64,000 nucleotides of DNA from an uncultured Aurantimonas sp. (GTDB lineage: Bacteria > Pseudomonadota > Alphaproteobacteria > Rhizobiales > Rhizobiaceae): assembly GCA_947488615.1 (NCBI GenBank), contig CANKZU010000008.1, positions 1 to 64,000 on the forward strand, written 5' to 3'. Within the stretch, counting starts at the first letter, position 1; each line of letters opens with the position of its first letter. The notes below the pieces were generated by a model. The model was not told where the DNA came from and searched no databases. It saw nothing but the letters and a program-made list of their open reading frames with translations. Positions 48,729 to 57,476 of the stretch are shown here, in pieces. A program made the translations under genes and the position numbers.

Positions 48729-49333
48729 GTGCCGATCTCCGCGTCGATATAGCGTTCCACCATCCGGGCGGCCGCGGGTCCGTCCGGGGCGGTAAGCGGG
48801 GTCAGCGCCTGGCGCAGCCAGACCCCGTCGATCATCGCGCCGGCGGCGGCGGCGACCGAAATGGCGGCCTCGGGGCCGAGAAGTGGGGCGAGGCCGGAGA
48901 TCAGATTGGTCTCCAGCCGGCGGAAATACAGCCGCAACAGCCGCGCCGCCTCGCACGAGCGGCGGGCGTAGAGATAGAAGACCAGCCAGGCAGCGATCGC
49001 CTCGCGGGAGAACTGGCTGGGATCGAAGCAGCCGGCGACGACGGCGCTGACCCGCTGGCGGGGTGTGTCGGCGGTAGCGAGCCGGCGCGTCACCCCCACG
49101 CGGAATTCGCGCAGCAGATGCTGCATCGCGGCGATCATCAGATCGTCCTTGGCACCGAAATAATGATGCACCAGCGCTGGCGACACCGAGGCGCGGGCGG
49201 CGATCTGCGCCATGGTGGTGGCCTCCATCGAGCCGGCTTCCTCGATGGCGGCGATGGCGGCGATGATCAGCGCCTCGCGGCGGGCGGCTTCGAGCCCGGT
49301 GGCGGCGGGTCGGATGCGGGTCCATTGGTTCAT
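48725..49333 (-). CDS. betI: TetR-family repressor BetI
   Basis: A 202-residue TetR regulator. The helix-turn-helix is at about 33-62 ([20 protein letters not shown]) and the following [19 protein letters not shown] matches BetI, the choline-responsive repressor. The C-terminal ligand-binding region includes [17 protein letters not shown]. It sits directly upstream of betA with a four-base overlap and has a palindromic operator just before it, so it probably represses its own operon until choline is present. Confidence 0.93.
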   Translation of the reverse strand: MNQWTRIRPAATGLEAARREALIIAAIAAIEEAGSMEATTMAQIAARASVSPALVHHYFGAKDDLMIAAMQHLLREFRVGVTRRLATADTPRQRVSAVVAGCFDPSQFSREAIAAWLVFYLYARRSCEAARLLRLYFRRLETNLISGLAPLLGPEAAISVAAAAGAMIDGVWLRQALTPLTAPDGPAAARMVERYIDAEIGT

Positions 49334-49352
49334 GGCCGGCAGAATAGGTAGA

Positions 49353-49372
49353 TTGATTGATCAGTCAATCAA
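49353..49372. promoter_or_regulatory. BetI-like operator upstream of betI-betA
   Basis: TTGATTGA and TCAATCAA form an 8-base inverted repeat around the centre TCAG, 20 to 39 bases before the betI start. BetI operators in proteobacteria are TTGATTGA-like palindromes, so this is a good candidate for autoregulation. Confidence 0.75.
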
Positions 49373-49567
49373 CTAGCGCTCACATCTCCGGCACGAGCTG
49401 ACAGGTGGCTTCAGGCGGCCATCTGGCCCGGCGCGGTCCACGCCGCGAAAACCGTTAGGAAAGCATCGCCAGCCGCGCTTATGATCGAGCTGCCACGCGA
49501 CCAACGCCGGCCGGGAGATGACATCGCCGCCGGCCCTGACGCCCCGCCATGAGGAGAAGGATCTGAC

Positions 49568-51169
49568 ATGCGACTGCTTTTCGCTTCCGCCGCCGCGCTG
49601 GCGCTGACCGCAGCCAGTGGCGGCGCCGCGCTCGCCGAGTACAGACTGACGATCCTGCACACCAACGATTTCCACAGCCGCATCGAGCCGATCAACAAAT
49701 ACGACTCTGGCTGCGGCGAGAAGGACGCGGCCGAGAACGCCTGTTTCGGCGGCTCGGCGCGGCTGGCCACCGGCATCAGGGCGGCGCGCGAGGCGGCGGC
49801 AAATTCGATCCTCGTCGACGGCGGCGACCAGTTCCAGGGCTCGCTGTTCTATACCCGGTACAAGGGCAAGGCGGCGGCCGAGCTGATGAACACGCTCGGC
49901 TACGAGGCGATGACCGTCGGCAATCACGAGTTCGACGACGGGCCGACCGTGCTGCGTGCCTTCATGGAGGCGATCGACTTCCCGATCCTTTTGGCCAACG
50001 CCGACATCACCAAGGAGCCGGAGCTGGCCGACGCGCTGAAACCCTCGACGGTGATCGAGAAGGACGGCGAAAGGATCGGCCTGATCGGCATCACGCCGGC
50101 CGACACCGGCGAATTGTCGAGCCCCGGCCCGAATGTCAGCTTTGCCGATCCGGTGGCGGCACTGAAGCGCGAGGTCGCGGCGCTGACCGGCCAGGGCGTG
50201 ACCAAGATCGTCGTGCTCAGCCATTCCGGCTACGCGGTCGACCAGCGGGTCGCAGCCGAAGTGCCCGGCATCGACGTCATCGTCGGCGGCCATACCAACA
50301 CGCTGCTGTCGAACACCGACAAGAAGGCCAAGGGACCCTACCCGACCATGATCAAGGGTCCGGAAGGCGATGTGGCAATCGTTCAGGCCTATGCCTATGG
50401 CAAATATCTCGGCCAGCTCGACGTGACCTTCGACGATGCCGGCATCGTCACCGCCGCCGCCGGTGAGCCGATCATCATGGATGGCGCGGTCGTCGAGGAC
50501 AGCGCGCTGAAGGCTCGGATCGCGGAACTCGCCAAGCCGCTGGAGGAAATCCGCCAGACGGTCGTCGCCGAGACGAGCGCGCCGATCGACGGCAGCCGCG
50601 ACACCTGCCGCTCCGGCGAATGCGCGATGGGCAATCTTGTCGCCGAGGCTATGCTCGATCGCGTCAGGGATCAGGGCGCCCAGATCGCCATCACCAATGG
50701 CGGTGGCCTCCGCGCCTCGATCGACGCCGGCGAGATCACCATGGGCGAGGTGCTGACCGTCTTACCGTTCCAGAATACCCTGTCGACCTTCAAGCTCGCC
50801 GGCGCCGACCTCAAAGCCGCACTGGAGAACGGCGTCTCCGAGGTCGAGGAAGGCGGCGGCCGGTTCCCGCAGGTCGCGGGACTCAAATTCACCTGGTCGA
50901 AAACCGGCACGCCGGGCGAGGACCGGGTCACATCGGTCGAGGTGAAGGACGGCGACGGTTTCGTGCCGCTCGATCTCGACAAGACCTATCTCGTCGTTTC
51001 CAACAACTTCATGCGCGGCGGCGGCGACGGCTACACGATCTTCGCCGACAAGGGGATGGAAGCCTATGATTTCGGCCCGGCGCTGGACGAGGTGGTCGCG
51101 GAATACCTCGCCAAGGACAACGCCGCCTATGAGCCGGTCACCGACGGTCGGATCACCGAGGCGCAGTAG
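49568..51169 (+). CDS. Periplasmic 5'-nucleotidase (UshA type)
   Basis: A 533-residue exported phosphoesterase. The Sec signal ends ALAEY at about residue 24. The metallophosphatase domain (about 25-300) has the dimetal motifs ILHTNDFHSR, VDGGDQFQGS, TVGNHEFDDG, VLSHSGY and VGGHTNT. The C-terminal 5'-nucleotidase domain (about 330-520) has AMGNLVAEAML, AITNGGGLRASI and VVSNNFMRGGGDGYTIF, which bind the nucleotide. A CGCGAG-type two-Cys pair lies at residues 51 and 59. It likely hydrolyses nucleotides or UDP-sugars for phosphate and nucleoside salvage. It is transcribed alone. Confidence 0.92.
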   Translation: MRLLFASAAALALTAASGGAALAEYRLTILHTNDFHSRIEPINKYDSGCGEKDAAENACFGGSARLATGIRAAREAAANSILVDGGDQFQGSLFYTRYKGKAAAELMNTLGYEAMTVGNHEFDDGPTVLRAFMEAIDFPILLANADITKEPELADALKPSTVIEKDGERIGLIGITPADTGELSSPGPNVSFADPVAALKREVAALTGQGVTKIVVLSHSGYAVDQRVAAEVPGIDVIVGGHTNTLLSNTDKKAKGPYPTMIKGPEGDVAIVQAYAYGKYLGQLDVTFDDAGIVTAAAGEPIIMDGAVVEDSALKARIAELAKPLEEIRQTVVAETSAPIDGSRDTCRSGECAMGNLVAEAMLDRVRDQGAQIAITNGGGLRASIDAGEITMGEVLTVLPFQNTLSTFKLAGADLKAALENGVSEVEEGGGRFPQVAGLKFTWSKTGTPGEDRVTSVEVKDGDGFVPLDLDKTYLVVSNNFMRGGGDGYTIFADKGMEAYDFGPALDEVVAEYLAKDNAAYEPVTDGRITEAQ

Positions 51170-51194
51170 GCGCAAGCCTCCGACGCTATAGAAC

Positions 51195-51224
51195 GAGAGG
51201 CCGGCCGGACGCGCCGGCCTCTTC
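51195..51224 (+). terminator. Terminator hairpin of the nucleotidase gene
   Basis: AGAGGCCGGC pairs perfectly with GCCGGCCTCT around a seven-base loop, 26 bases after the stop. A weak U-rich run follows (TTCGTGT). Confidence 0.55.
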
Positions 51225-51240
51225 GTGTCGAGGATAGGCC

Positions 51241-51825
51241 ATGCCGCGAACGACCGTCCCGCCCGCTGGATATTCCCGCTGGCACGCTCTGATCGGGCTC
51301 GTCATCGGCGCGCTCGCGACGCTTGTCCTCTACGCCATGGGCCGCGAGCCGATCTGCACCTGCGGCACGGTCAAGCTCTGGCACGGCGTGGTGCAAAGCT
51401 CGGGAAACTCCCAGCATCTGTCGGACTGGTATTCGCCCTCGCACGTCATCCACGGCTTCCTGTTCTTCGGGCTCGGATGGCTCCTGTTGCGGCGGTATTC
51501 GCTCGGCGCCCGGCTCGTCCTGGCGCTCATCGTCGAAAGCGCCTGGGAGATCGCGGAAAACACCGACCGGGTGATCCAGCACTACCGCGAGGCGACGATC
51601 TCGCTCGACTATTTCGGCGACAGCATCGTCAATTCGGTCAGCGATCTCGGCTTCATGGTGCTCGGCTTCTGGCTAGCCGGCCGTTTGCCGGTCTGGCTGA
51701 CGGTCCTGATCGCCGTCACCTTCGAGCTGTTCACCGGATGGATGATCCGCGACAATCTCACCCTCAACGTCCTGATGCTACTTTTGCCCATCGAGGCAGT
51801 GAAGGTCTGGCAGGGCGGAGCTTAG
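51241..51825 (+). CDS. DUF2585 (UPF0314-type) membrane protein
   Basis: A 194-residue inner-membrane protein. The conserved [37 protein letters not shown] region (two adjoining motifs) and [37 protein letters not shown] are typical of DUF2585, a family largely restricted to alphaproteobacteria. About five hydrophobic segments are present. Function unknown. It starts 15 bases after the nucleotidase terminator. Confidence 0.87.
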   Translation: MPRTTVPPAGYSRWHALIGLVIGALATLVLYAMGREPICTCGTVKLWHGVVQSSGNSQHLSDWYSPSHVIHGFLFFGLGWLLLRRYSLGARLVLALIVESAWEIAENTDRVIQHYREATISLDYFGDSIVNSVSDLGFMVLGFWLAGRLPVWLTVLIAVTFELFTGWMIRDNLTLNVLMLLLPIEAVKVWQGGA

Positions 51826-51886
51826 CGGCGGCAGCTGATCGAGTGGCGGCTGCATAGGCCTTGACGCGAAACGATCCGATCGCAAT

Positions 51887-51906
51887 ATGACTAATGTAGT
51901 CATTAG
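51887..51906. promoter_or_regulatory. Nested palindromes before the antitoxin gene
   Basis: ATGACTA and TAGTCAT pair around ATG (51887-51903), and the shifted pair CTAATG and CATTAG (51891-51906) overlaps it. The double palindrome ends 20 bases before the antitoxin ATG, where Phd-type antitoxins bind to repress their own operon. Confidence 0.6.
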
Positions 51907-51926
51907 AGCGTCTTAAGGTCCTGATC

Positions 51927-52169
51927 ATGCGCGAGATTCAGTTGCGGGATGCCAAAGCGACCCTGTCCGCCGTCGTCGACGATGCGCTGCGAGGCGAGCC
52001 GTCGGTGATCACCCGGCACGGCCTCAAGCAGGCCGTCGTCATGTCCTGGGAGGAATGGGAGCGGCTCTCCACTGTACCAAGCTTCGGCCGGCTCTTGATG
52101 GCGTCGGGGCTGGCCGTCGACGACCTTCCGAAGCGCAGCGAAACCCCGCTCCGCGACGCCGGGTTCTGA
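51927..52169 (+). CDS. Phd/YefM-type antitoxin
   Basis: An 80-residue antitoxin. The N-terminal REIQLRDAKATLSAVVDDALRGEPSVITRHGLKQAVVMSWEEWERL region (read as adjoining motifs) is the Phd/YefM DNA-binding fold. The C-terminal tail MASGLAVDDLPKRSETPLR, which in the family wraps the toxin, follows. It sits directly upstream of the PIN toxin gene and its stop shares one base with the toxin start. Confidence 0.87.
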   Translation: MREIQLRDAKATLSAVVDDALRGEPSVITRHGLKQAVVMSWEEWERLSTVPSFGRLLMASGLAVDDLPKRSETPLRDAGF

Positions 52170-52609
52170 TGTATCTGGTCGACACCAACATTTTGTCGGC
52201 GACAGCGCCAACCATGAAGGTTCCCCTGGTCGAACTGGTGGATTGGCTGGACGACGCGTCGGAAAGCCTGTTCCTGTCGGCCGTGACGGCAGCCGAAATC
52301 CATGACGGGATCGCCAAGCTTGGACGTCAGGGCGCCGCCCGCAAGGCAGCGATCTTGAGCGAGTGGTGGGCAGCGGTGGAGCATCTTTATGGGGATCGTA
52401 TCCTGCCGTTCGATCTCACGGCCGCGCGGTTCGCCGGCGCGCTCATGAACCGCGCCCGGGAACGCGGCTTCACCCCCGGATTTGCCGATATCGCGATCGC
52501 CGCAACCGCCAAGGCCCATGGCCTGACAGTGCTGACGCGCAACGTCAGGGATTTCGAGCCGCTTGGCGTGGCTTTCCTTGATCCGACGAAGGCCTTGCCG
52601 GCGCCGTAG
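52169..52609 (+). CDS. PIN-domain (VapC/FitB-type) toxin
   Basis: A 146-residue PIN ribonuclease. The acidic residues that bind metal are visible: Asp 5 in YLVDTNILSA, Glu in AAEIHDGIAKL and Asp in FTPGFADIAIAATA. The last motif VLTRNVRDFEPLGV is typical of FitB-like toxins. The ATG at 52169 overlaps the antitoxin stop by one base (TGATG), showing coupling. Predicted to cut RNA when freed from the antitoxin. Confidence 0.88.
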   Translation: MYLVDTNILSATAPTMKVPLVELVDWLDDASESLFLSAVTAAEIHDGIAKLGRQGAARKAAILSEWWAAVEHLYGDRILPFDLTAARFAGALMNRARERGFTPGFADIAIAATAKAHGLTVLTRNVRDFEPLGVAFLDPTKALPAP

Positions 52610-52725
52610 ATGAGCGATGCGCCGATCCCGCACGGTAGTCTGCCAAGGCGAGGCTTAGACTTTCCAGCCATTCTCTGCGACCATGGATCGATCGCCGGAC
52701 TCCGCCCCGACAGAGGACCGATCTG

Positions 52726-53235
52726 ATGTTCGTGAACGCGCTCAAGATGATTGCGGCCACCGCCCTCATGCTTGTGCTGACCGGCGGCGCTGTCGCGCAG
52801 AACCAGGGCTGCACCTCCACCACGCTGAGCGATCCGCCGCGCGTCGCCATCCGCTGTGCCGGCGGTCTCATTATCGAGGCCGAAGCCGCGGTCCGCCTTG
52901 AGATCCGCGCACCGGCGGGCGGCGGACCGCCCCACGCCGTGACCTTGAGCGGACGCGCCGCGCTGATCACCGTCGAGCCCGGCCGGCCTTTCCAGATCCT
53001 GACGCCCCACGCCATCGCCTCGGTTCGCGGCACCGTCTATGCGGTCGACGCCGATGCCGAGGCGACCGCCGTCTTTGTCGCCGAGGGCCGCGTCCATGTC
53101 GCGCGGCGCGGCGGATCGGACGCGGTCGTTCTGGGCCCGGGCGAAGGCGTCGACGTCAAACCCGGCGAACCCTTGATCGTCAAGCGCTGGCCGCAAGAAC
53201 GGGTGTCGCGGCTGTTCGCCCGGTTCGGTCGGTGA
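52726..53235 (+). CDS. Exported FecR-domain protein
   Basis: A 169-residue protein with a Sec signal (MIAATALMLVLTGGAVAQN) and a FecR-like core: VTLSGRAALITVEPGRPFQILTPHAIASVRGTVYAVD, then AVFVAEGRVHVARRGGSDAVVLGPGEGVDVKPGE (split here in two motifs). Unlike FecR anti-sigma proteins it has no N-terminal cytoplasmic part, so it should be wholly periplasmic. Its stop overlaps the GTG of the CHASE2-cyclase gene, so the two products probably work together, perhaps with this protein touching the sensor domain. Confidence 0.82.
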   Translation: MFVNALKMIAATALMLVLTGGAVAQNQGCTSTTLSDPPRVAIRCAGGLIIEAEAAVRLEIRAPAGGGPPHAVTLSGRAALITVEPGRPFQILTPHAIASVRGTVYAVDADAEATAVFVAEGRVHVARRGGSDAVVLGPGEGVDVKPGEPLIVKRWPQERVSRLFARFGR

Positions 53236-55094
53236 TCACCGCGCGGCTAGCGCGTTTGCCACTGTGGGCCGTTGCCGCCGCGAGCATCGCGGCGGGGAGT
53301 TGGGCGGGATGGCTCGGCGGGATGCATCTTGCCGCCGAGCGCAGCCTCGTCGATCAGATCGAAGAACCGCTCGCCGACATACGGCTCCTGATCGCCGGAC
53401 CACGTCCCCCGCCCGCCGAGGTGATCATCGTCGCCATCGACGACGCGACCGTCGCGGCCGAGCATGGTTATCCGCTTGCCCGCGACCGCATCGCCGATTT
53501 GGTCCGCGCCATCGCCGCCGCCGGAGCCCGCGCCCTCGCCGTCGACATCCTTTTCATCGACCCGTCCACCGAATTCGCCGATACGGCGCTCGCCGACGCA
53601 TTGGCCGCGACCCCCTCCGTCATCGCCGCCGCCGGACAATTCGATCGGTCGCAAGAGCAGGCCATCGCCCTGCCGGCAACCTCGGACGAGCTGTGGCCGC
53701 TGGCGCCGCTCGGCCGCGCGGCGTCGGTCGGTCTGGTCAACGTCTCGACCGACGCGGGCGGCACACCGCGTCACCTGCCCCTCGTCTTTCAGTCCTCGCG
53801 GGGTTTGATACCGGGTTTCGCCCTTCGCGCGGCCGCGCTCCATCACGGCACCGAGCCGATCTTCGGCTCGGCGGATGTCACCATCGCCGCCGCGCGCACA
53901 CGATTGGACAGCGCCTGGCATCTTCCGTTGCGCTTCTATGGTCGGGCAAAGACGATCCGAACCATCAGCGCGCTGGACTTTCTGTCCACAGGCGGTTCAC
54001 CGCCCCCTCTCGCGGGGCGCATCGCCGTGCTCGGCGTCACCGCCACGGCCGTCGGCGACACCTTCGCGACGCCCTTCGATCCGGTCACGCCGGGGGTCGA
54101 AGTGCAGGCGACCGGCATCGCGCAATTGCTTGCCGGCGCAGGCCTCGTCCGCGATGCCGGCATTCGCGTCATCGACGCCTCGCTGGCCCTGCTGCTCGCA
54201 GTCGGCGGTGTCCTGCTGGTCTCGCTGGTGCCGTTGACCTACGCCCTTCCCATCGTCGCCCTGGCACTCGTCATGGTGCTGGGGGCCACGACCTTCCTCT
54301 TCGGGCAGGGCATCTGGATGAGCACCGCGCTTCCGCTCGCCGCCGTGGTGCCAACCGCCGGACTGGCGACATTCGCGCGGCAGATGCACGAACGTCGCCA
54401 AGCGCGCCTGGTGCTGCGGGCCGAGGAGGCGCTTCGCCGCTTCCAGCCGGCGGCGATCGCCGAACGCATTGCCGCCGACCCGGCATTTCTGAACACGCCA
54501 GTGCAACAGACGGCGGCGGTACTCTTTGTCGATTTGGCGGGTTTTACCAGCCAGAGCGAGCAGATCGGTCCGGCCATGACCCATGCTTTCCTGAAAGAGT
54601 TCCATACGCTCGTCGTCGACGACATCAACGCCCATCATGGCGTCGTCATGAATTTCATGGGCGATGGCGCCATGATCGTCTTCGGAGTTGCCGATGACGC
54701 CGCGGACCCGGCCGGCCGGGCGTTCGCGGCGGGGTTCGCGCTGGCCGGCCATGTCCAGGCCTGGCTCGGGCGAGAGGGCGCGAGCGACGACGCTCCGGGC
54801 ATTCGCCTCGGCCTGCACTTCGGCGCCGTGAGCCTTTCCAGGCTCGGCCATGATGCCCACCAGCAGATCAGCGTCAGTGGCGACACCGTCAATCTGGCCA
54901 GCCGATTGATGGATGTCGCCAAGACCGCCGGCGCGACGATCGCCGCTTCGATGGAACTCATCGACGCCATGGACGGGGACTTGACGGAATTCGGCGAGCC
55001 CGACGAGGTCCGCATGGTCGACATTCGAGGCCGCCGGCAGAGCGTGAAAGTCGCTTTGTGGCGTCACGCTCAATGCGAAGCTCCGCCCCGCTGA
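53232..55094 (+). CDS. CHASE2-domain adenylate/guanylate cyclase
   Basis: A 620-residue membrane sensor cyclase. The N-terminal hydrophobic segment (about 9-32) leads to a periplasmic CHASE2 domain (about 35-320, with VIIVAIDDATVAAEHGYPLARDRIADLV and VDILFIDPS). Two or three membrane segments follow near 310-375. The C-terminal class III cyclase domain (about 430-600) has LFVDLAGFTSQS and FMGDGAMIVFG, with both metal-binding Asp residues, and SGDTVNLASRL. The start is the GTG at 53232, overlapping the FecR-like stop as GTGA. ATP versus GTP preference is not clear. Confidence 0.88.
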   Translation: MITARLARLPLWAVAAASIAAGSWAGWLGGMHLAAERSLVDQIEEPLADIRLLIAGPRPPPAEVIIVAIDDATVAAEHGYPLARDRIADLVRAIAAAGARALAVDILFIDPSTEFADTALADALAATPSVIAAAGQFDRSQEQAIALPATSDELWPLAPLGRAASVGLVNVSTDAGGTPRHLPLVFQSSRGLIPGFALRAAALHHGTEPIFGSADVTIAAARTRLDSAWHLPLRFYGRAKTIRTISALDFLSTGGSPPPLAGRIAVLGVTATAVGDTFATPFDPVTPGVEVQATGIAQLLAGAGLVRDAGIRVIDASLALLLAVGGVLLVSLVPLTYALPIVALALVMVLGATTFLFGQGIWMSTALPLAAVVPTAGLATFARQMHERRQARLVLRAEEALRRFQPAAIAERIAADPAFLNTPVQQTAAVLFVDLAGFTSQSEQIGPAMTHAFLKEFHTLVVDDINAHHGVVMNFMGDGAMIVFGVADDAADPAGRAFAAGFALAGHVQAWLGREGASDDAPGIRLGLHFGAVSLSRLGHDAHQQISVSGDTVNLASRLMDVAKTAGATIAASMELIDAMDGDLTEFGEPDEVRMVDIRGRRQSVKVALWRHAQCEAPPR

Positions 55095-55388
55095 GGGCCG
55101 GCGTCCGGTCATACCCACCGCCATGGGCGACCGAGCGGCGATCGCCGCACGCCCCTTGCCGGCCTTTTGCGGGGAACAGACGATGACCGGCGTTGGCGCG
55201 CGCCTCAAGACACCGCACCGCCGCGCAGCAAGACCGCGGATATCATGGGAGCTTCCATTCTCGCAATACAATGGTCTACTGACGAATAGCGATCGCAGTT
55301 TAACTCGGAAACTCTACGATACTCGGAAACTGACTGTGATGTGTAGAGCCGGTAATTTCCGTTTAATCTTAACCTGCTAGCCAAGGAC
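55095..55388. other. Intergenic stretch before the hybrid kinase
   Basis: Just under 300 bases. The part at 55255-55385 is markedly AT-richer than its surroundings and contains CTCGGAAACT twice (about 55305 and 55323). It is likely to hold the promoter of the kinase gene at 55389. No gene or RNA is evident. Confidence 0.4.
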
Positions 55389-57428
55389 ATGGCATCGCTT
55401 TGGCAGTCCCTTTTTGCGAACCTCGCACTCATCGCGATCCTGGTCGTACTGTGGGACTTCATCAGCGAGTGGACGGGGCGGCTGTCGATCCGGCTCCAGC
55501 CCTTGCTCCTGGGGCTCATCATGGGCGGCGGCGCAATCGTGTCGATGTTGACGGCGCAACCGCTGTTCCCGGGGTTTGTCATCGACCTGCGCGCCCCGTT
55601 GGTGGCCGCAGCTGCCTTCTTCGGCGGTGTGCCGGCGATGGCCGTCGCCGGAACGGCGGCCCTACTCTACCGCTTGCACCTTGGCGGCATGGGCATGCCG
55701 GCCGGTGTTCTCGATGTGCTGATCGCTTGCCTCGTCGGACTTGCCGGTTTCTGGTGGACGCGGTCTCGGCCCAAGACCACCGGCCTCATCCTGATCTTCG
55801 CGCTCGTGGTCGCGTCTGCCAGACTGATCGCCTATGTCGCCGTCCCGGCGGACGTGCGCATGGCGCTGCTCGCACGCACCGGACTTCCGCTCGTCTCGCT
55901 CACCTTCATCGGTGCCGTGCTGATGACCGTCGTGTTGCAATGGCAGGCGCGGCGTCGCGACCTCTCGGCCTCCAACCTGATCTACCGGGCGATGGTGCGC
56001 GAACTGCCCGACTGCCTCAACGTGAAGGATGTGGACGGACGGTTTCTCGCCGCCAACCAGGCCACGGCGTCGTTGATGCGGGCTGGCACCGCGGAAGGCC
56101 TGATCGGCAAATCCGACTTCGATTTCTATCCAGCCGACCTAGCGGAGAAATTCCGGCAGGACGAAGTCGCCATGTTGAAGCGCGGTGAAACCGAGCGCGT
56201 CGACCAGGAGACGCTATTGCCGAACGGAAAGACCGGCTGGCTTTCGACGCTCAAGGTCCCCCTCAGGAATGAACAAGGCCGCATCGTCGGAATCATCACC
56301 TACAATCGCGACATCACCGAGATGAAGCGCGCGGCTCAGGTCAAAGCCGAATTCATCGCGACCGTCAGTCACGAGTTGCGCACGCCTTTGACCTCGATCC
56401 GCGGCTCGCTCGGCCTCGTCGCCGCCGGCATGGCGGGGGAACTGCCGACCAAGGCTGCCCGCCTCGTCGAGATCGCGCACGATAACAGCGAACGTCTGGT
56501 GCTGTTGATCAACGACATTCTCGACATGGAGAAAATCGAATCCGGGAAGATGCAGTTCGATCTGAGGCCCAAGCCCATTCGCGACTTGATCGAGCGCGCC
56601 ATCAGCGCCGGTGCCAATTATCTCCCCGAGCGACAGATCCGGATCGTACTGGTCGACGATGCCCCACGCGCGCAGGCGAACATCGATCCCAACCGCCTGC
56701 ACCAGGTGCTGGCCAACCTTCTGTCGAACGCCATCAAATTTTCTCCCGTCGGAGCATTGGTGACGGTGAAAATCGAGCGGCGCGAGGGCGGCCGGCTGCG
56801 CATGTCGGTGATCGACACGGGCCCCGGCATCGAGGAGGCGTTTCGGGAGCGGATTTTCGGCAAGTTCGAGCAGGCGGACAACTCCGACACCCGGGACAAG
56901 GGTGGTACCGGCCTCGGTCTCAGCATCGCCAAGGCCATCGTGGAGAGGCTCGATGGGACGATTGGCTTTGACACGGAGCTGGGCGCAGGGACCGTGTTCT
57001 ACGTCGATCTGCCGGAGTTTGTTGCCCCGCAGAGGGATAACGACCTGCGCTCGGAGTCAGGCGATCTTCGCCCGCGGATCTTGCACGTGGAGGAGGACGA
57101 AAGCGTCCTCGACGTCATGTCGATGGGATTGGGGACGGACGTCTCGATCGAGTCGGCACGCTCCCTGACCGAGGCTCGGAAAATCCTCGCGCAAAGCCAG
57201 TTCGACGTCGTCATACTCGATCTCACGCTGCCGGACGGATCGGGGATCGATCTTCTTCAGGATATTCCCGCGCAGACTGCTGTGATCGTCTTTTCGGCTG
57301 CGGAAATAGGCCGTGACGTGCGTGCGCGCGTCACGGCCGCCGTGACCAAGACGCGTTCGTCGGAATTCGACGTGGCCAGACTCGTGAAGAGTTTTCTACC
57401 CAGGCTGGCTCTGTCACCCATCGCCTAA
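55389..57428 (+). CDS. Hybrid histidine kinase with 5TM-LYT-like sensor, PAS and receiver
   Basis: A 679-residue protein. The N-terminal about 195 residues have five to six hydrophobic segments resembling the 5TMR-LYT sensor (FPGFVIDLRAPLVAAAAFFGG). A PAS domain follows (about 205-320, DCLNVKDVDGRFLAANQAT). The kinase core has H-box VSHELRTPLTSIRGSLG, N-box LANLLSNAIKFSP, DTGPGIEEAFRE and GTGLGLSIAKAIVERLDG. A C-terminal receiver (about 560-675) keeps the Asp in VVILDLTLPDGSG and Lys in VTKTRS. No output partner gene lies beside it, so the next step in the pathway is unknown. Confidence 0.9.
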   Translation: MASLWQSLFANLALIAILVVLWDFISEWTGRLSIRLQPLLLGLIMGGGAIVSMLTAQPLFPGFVIDLRAPLVAAAAFFGGVPAMAVAGTAALLYRLHLGGMGMPAGVLDVLIACLVGLAGFWWTRSRPKTTGLILIFALVVASARLIAYVAVPADVRMALLARTGLPLVSLTFIGAVLMTVVLQWQARRRDLSASNLIYRAMVRELPDCLNVKDVDGRFLAANQATASLMRAGTAEGLIGKSDFDFYPADLAEKFRQDEVAMLKRGETERVDQETLLPNGKTGWLSTLKVPLRNEQGRIVGIITYNRDITEMKRAAQVKAEFIATVSHELRTPLTSIRGSLGLVAAGMAGELPTKAARLVEIAHDNSERLVLLINDILDMEKIESGKMQFDLRPKPIRDLIERAISAGANYLPERQIRIVLVDDAPRAQANIDPNRLHQVLANLLSNAIKFSPVGALVTVKIERREGGRLRMSVIDTGPGIEEAFRERIFGKFEQADNSDTRDKGGTGLGLSIAKAIVERLDGTIGFDTELGAGTVFYVDLPEFVAPQRDNDLRSESGDLRPRILHVEEDESVLDVMSMGLGTDVSIESARSLTEARKILAQSQFDVVILDLTLPDGSGIDLLQDIPAQTAVIVFSAAEIGRDVRARVTAAVTKTRSSEFDVARLVKSFLPRLALSPIA

Positions 57429-57476
57429 AGCATCGGGCCTGCGAGACCACAGAGCGACACTCCCATCGCCGTGGGC

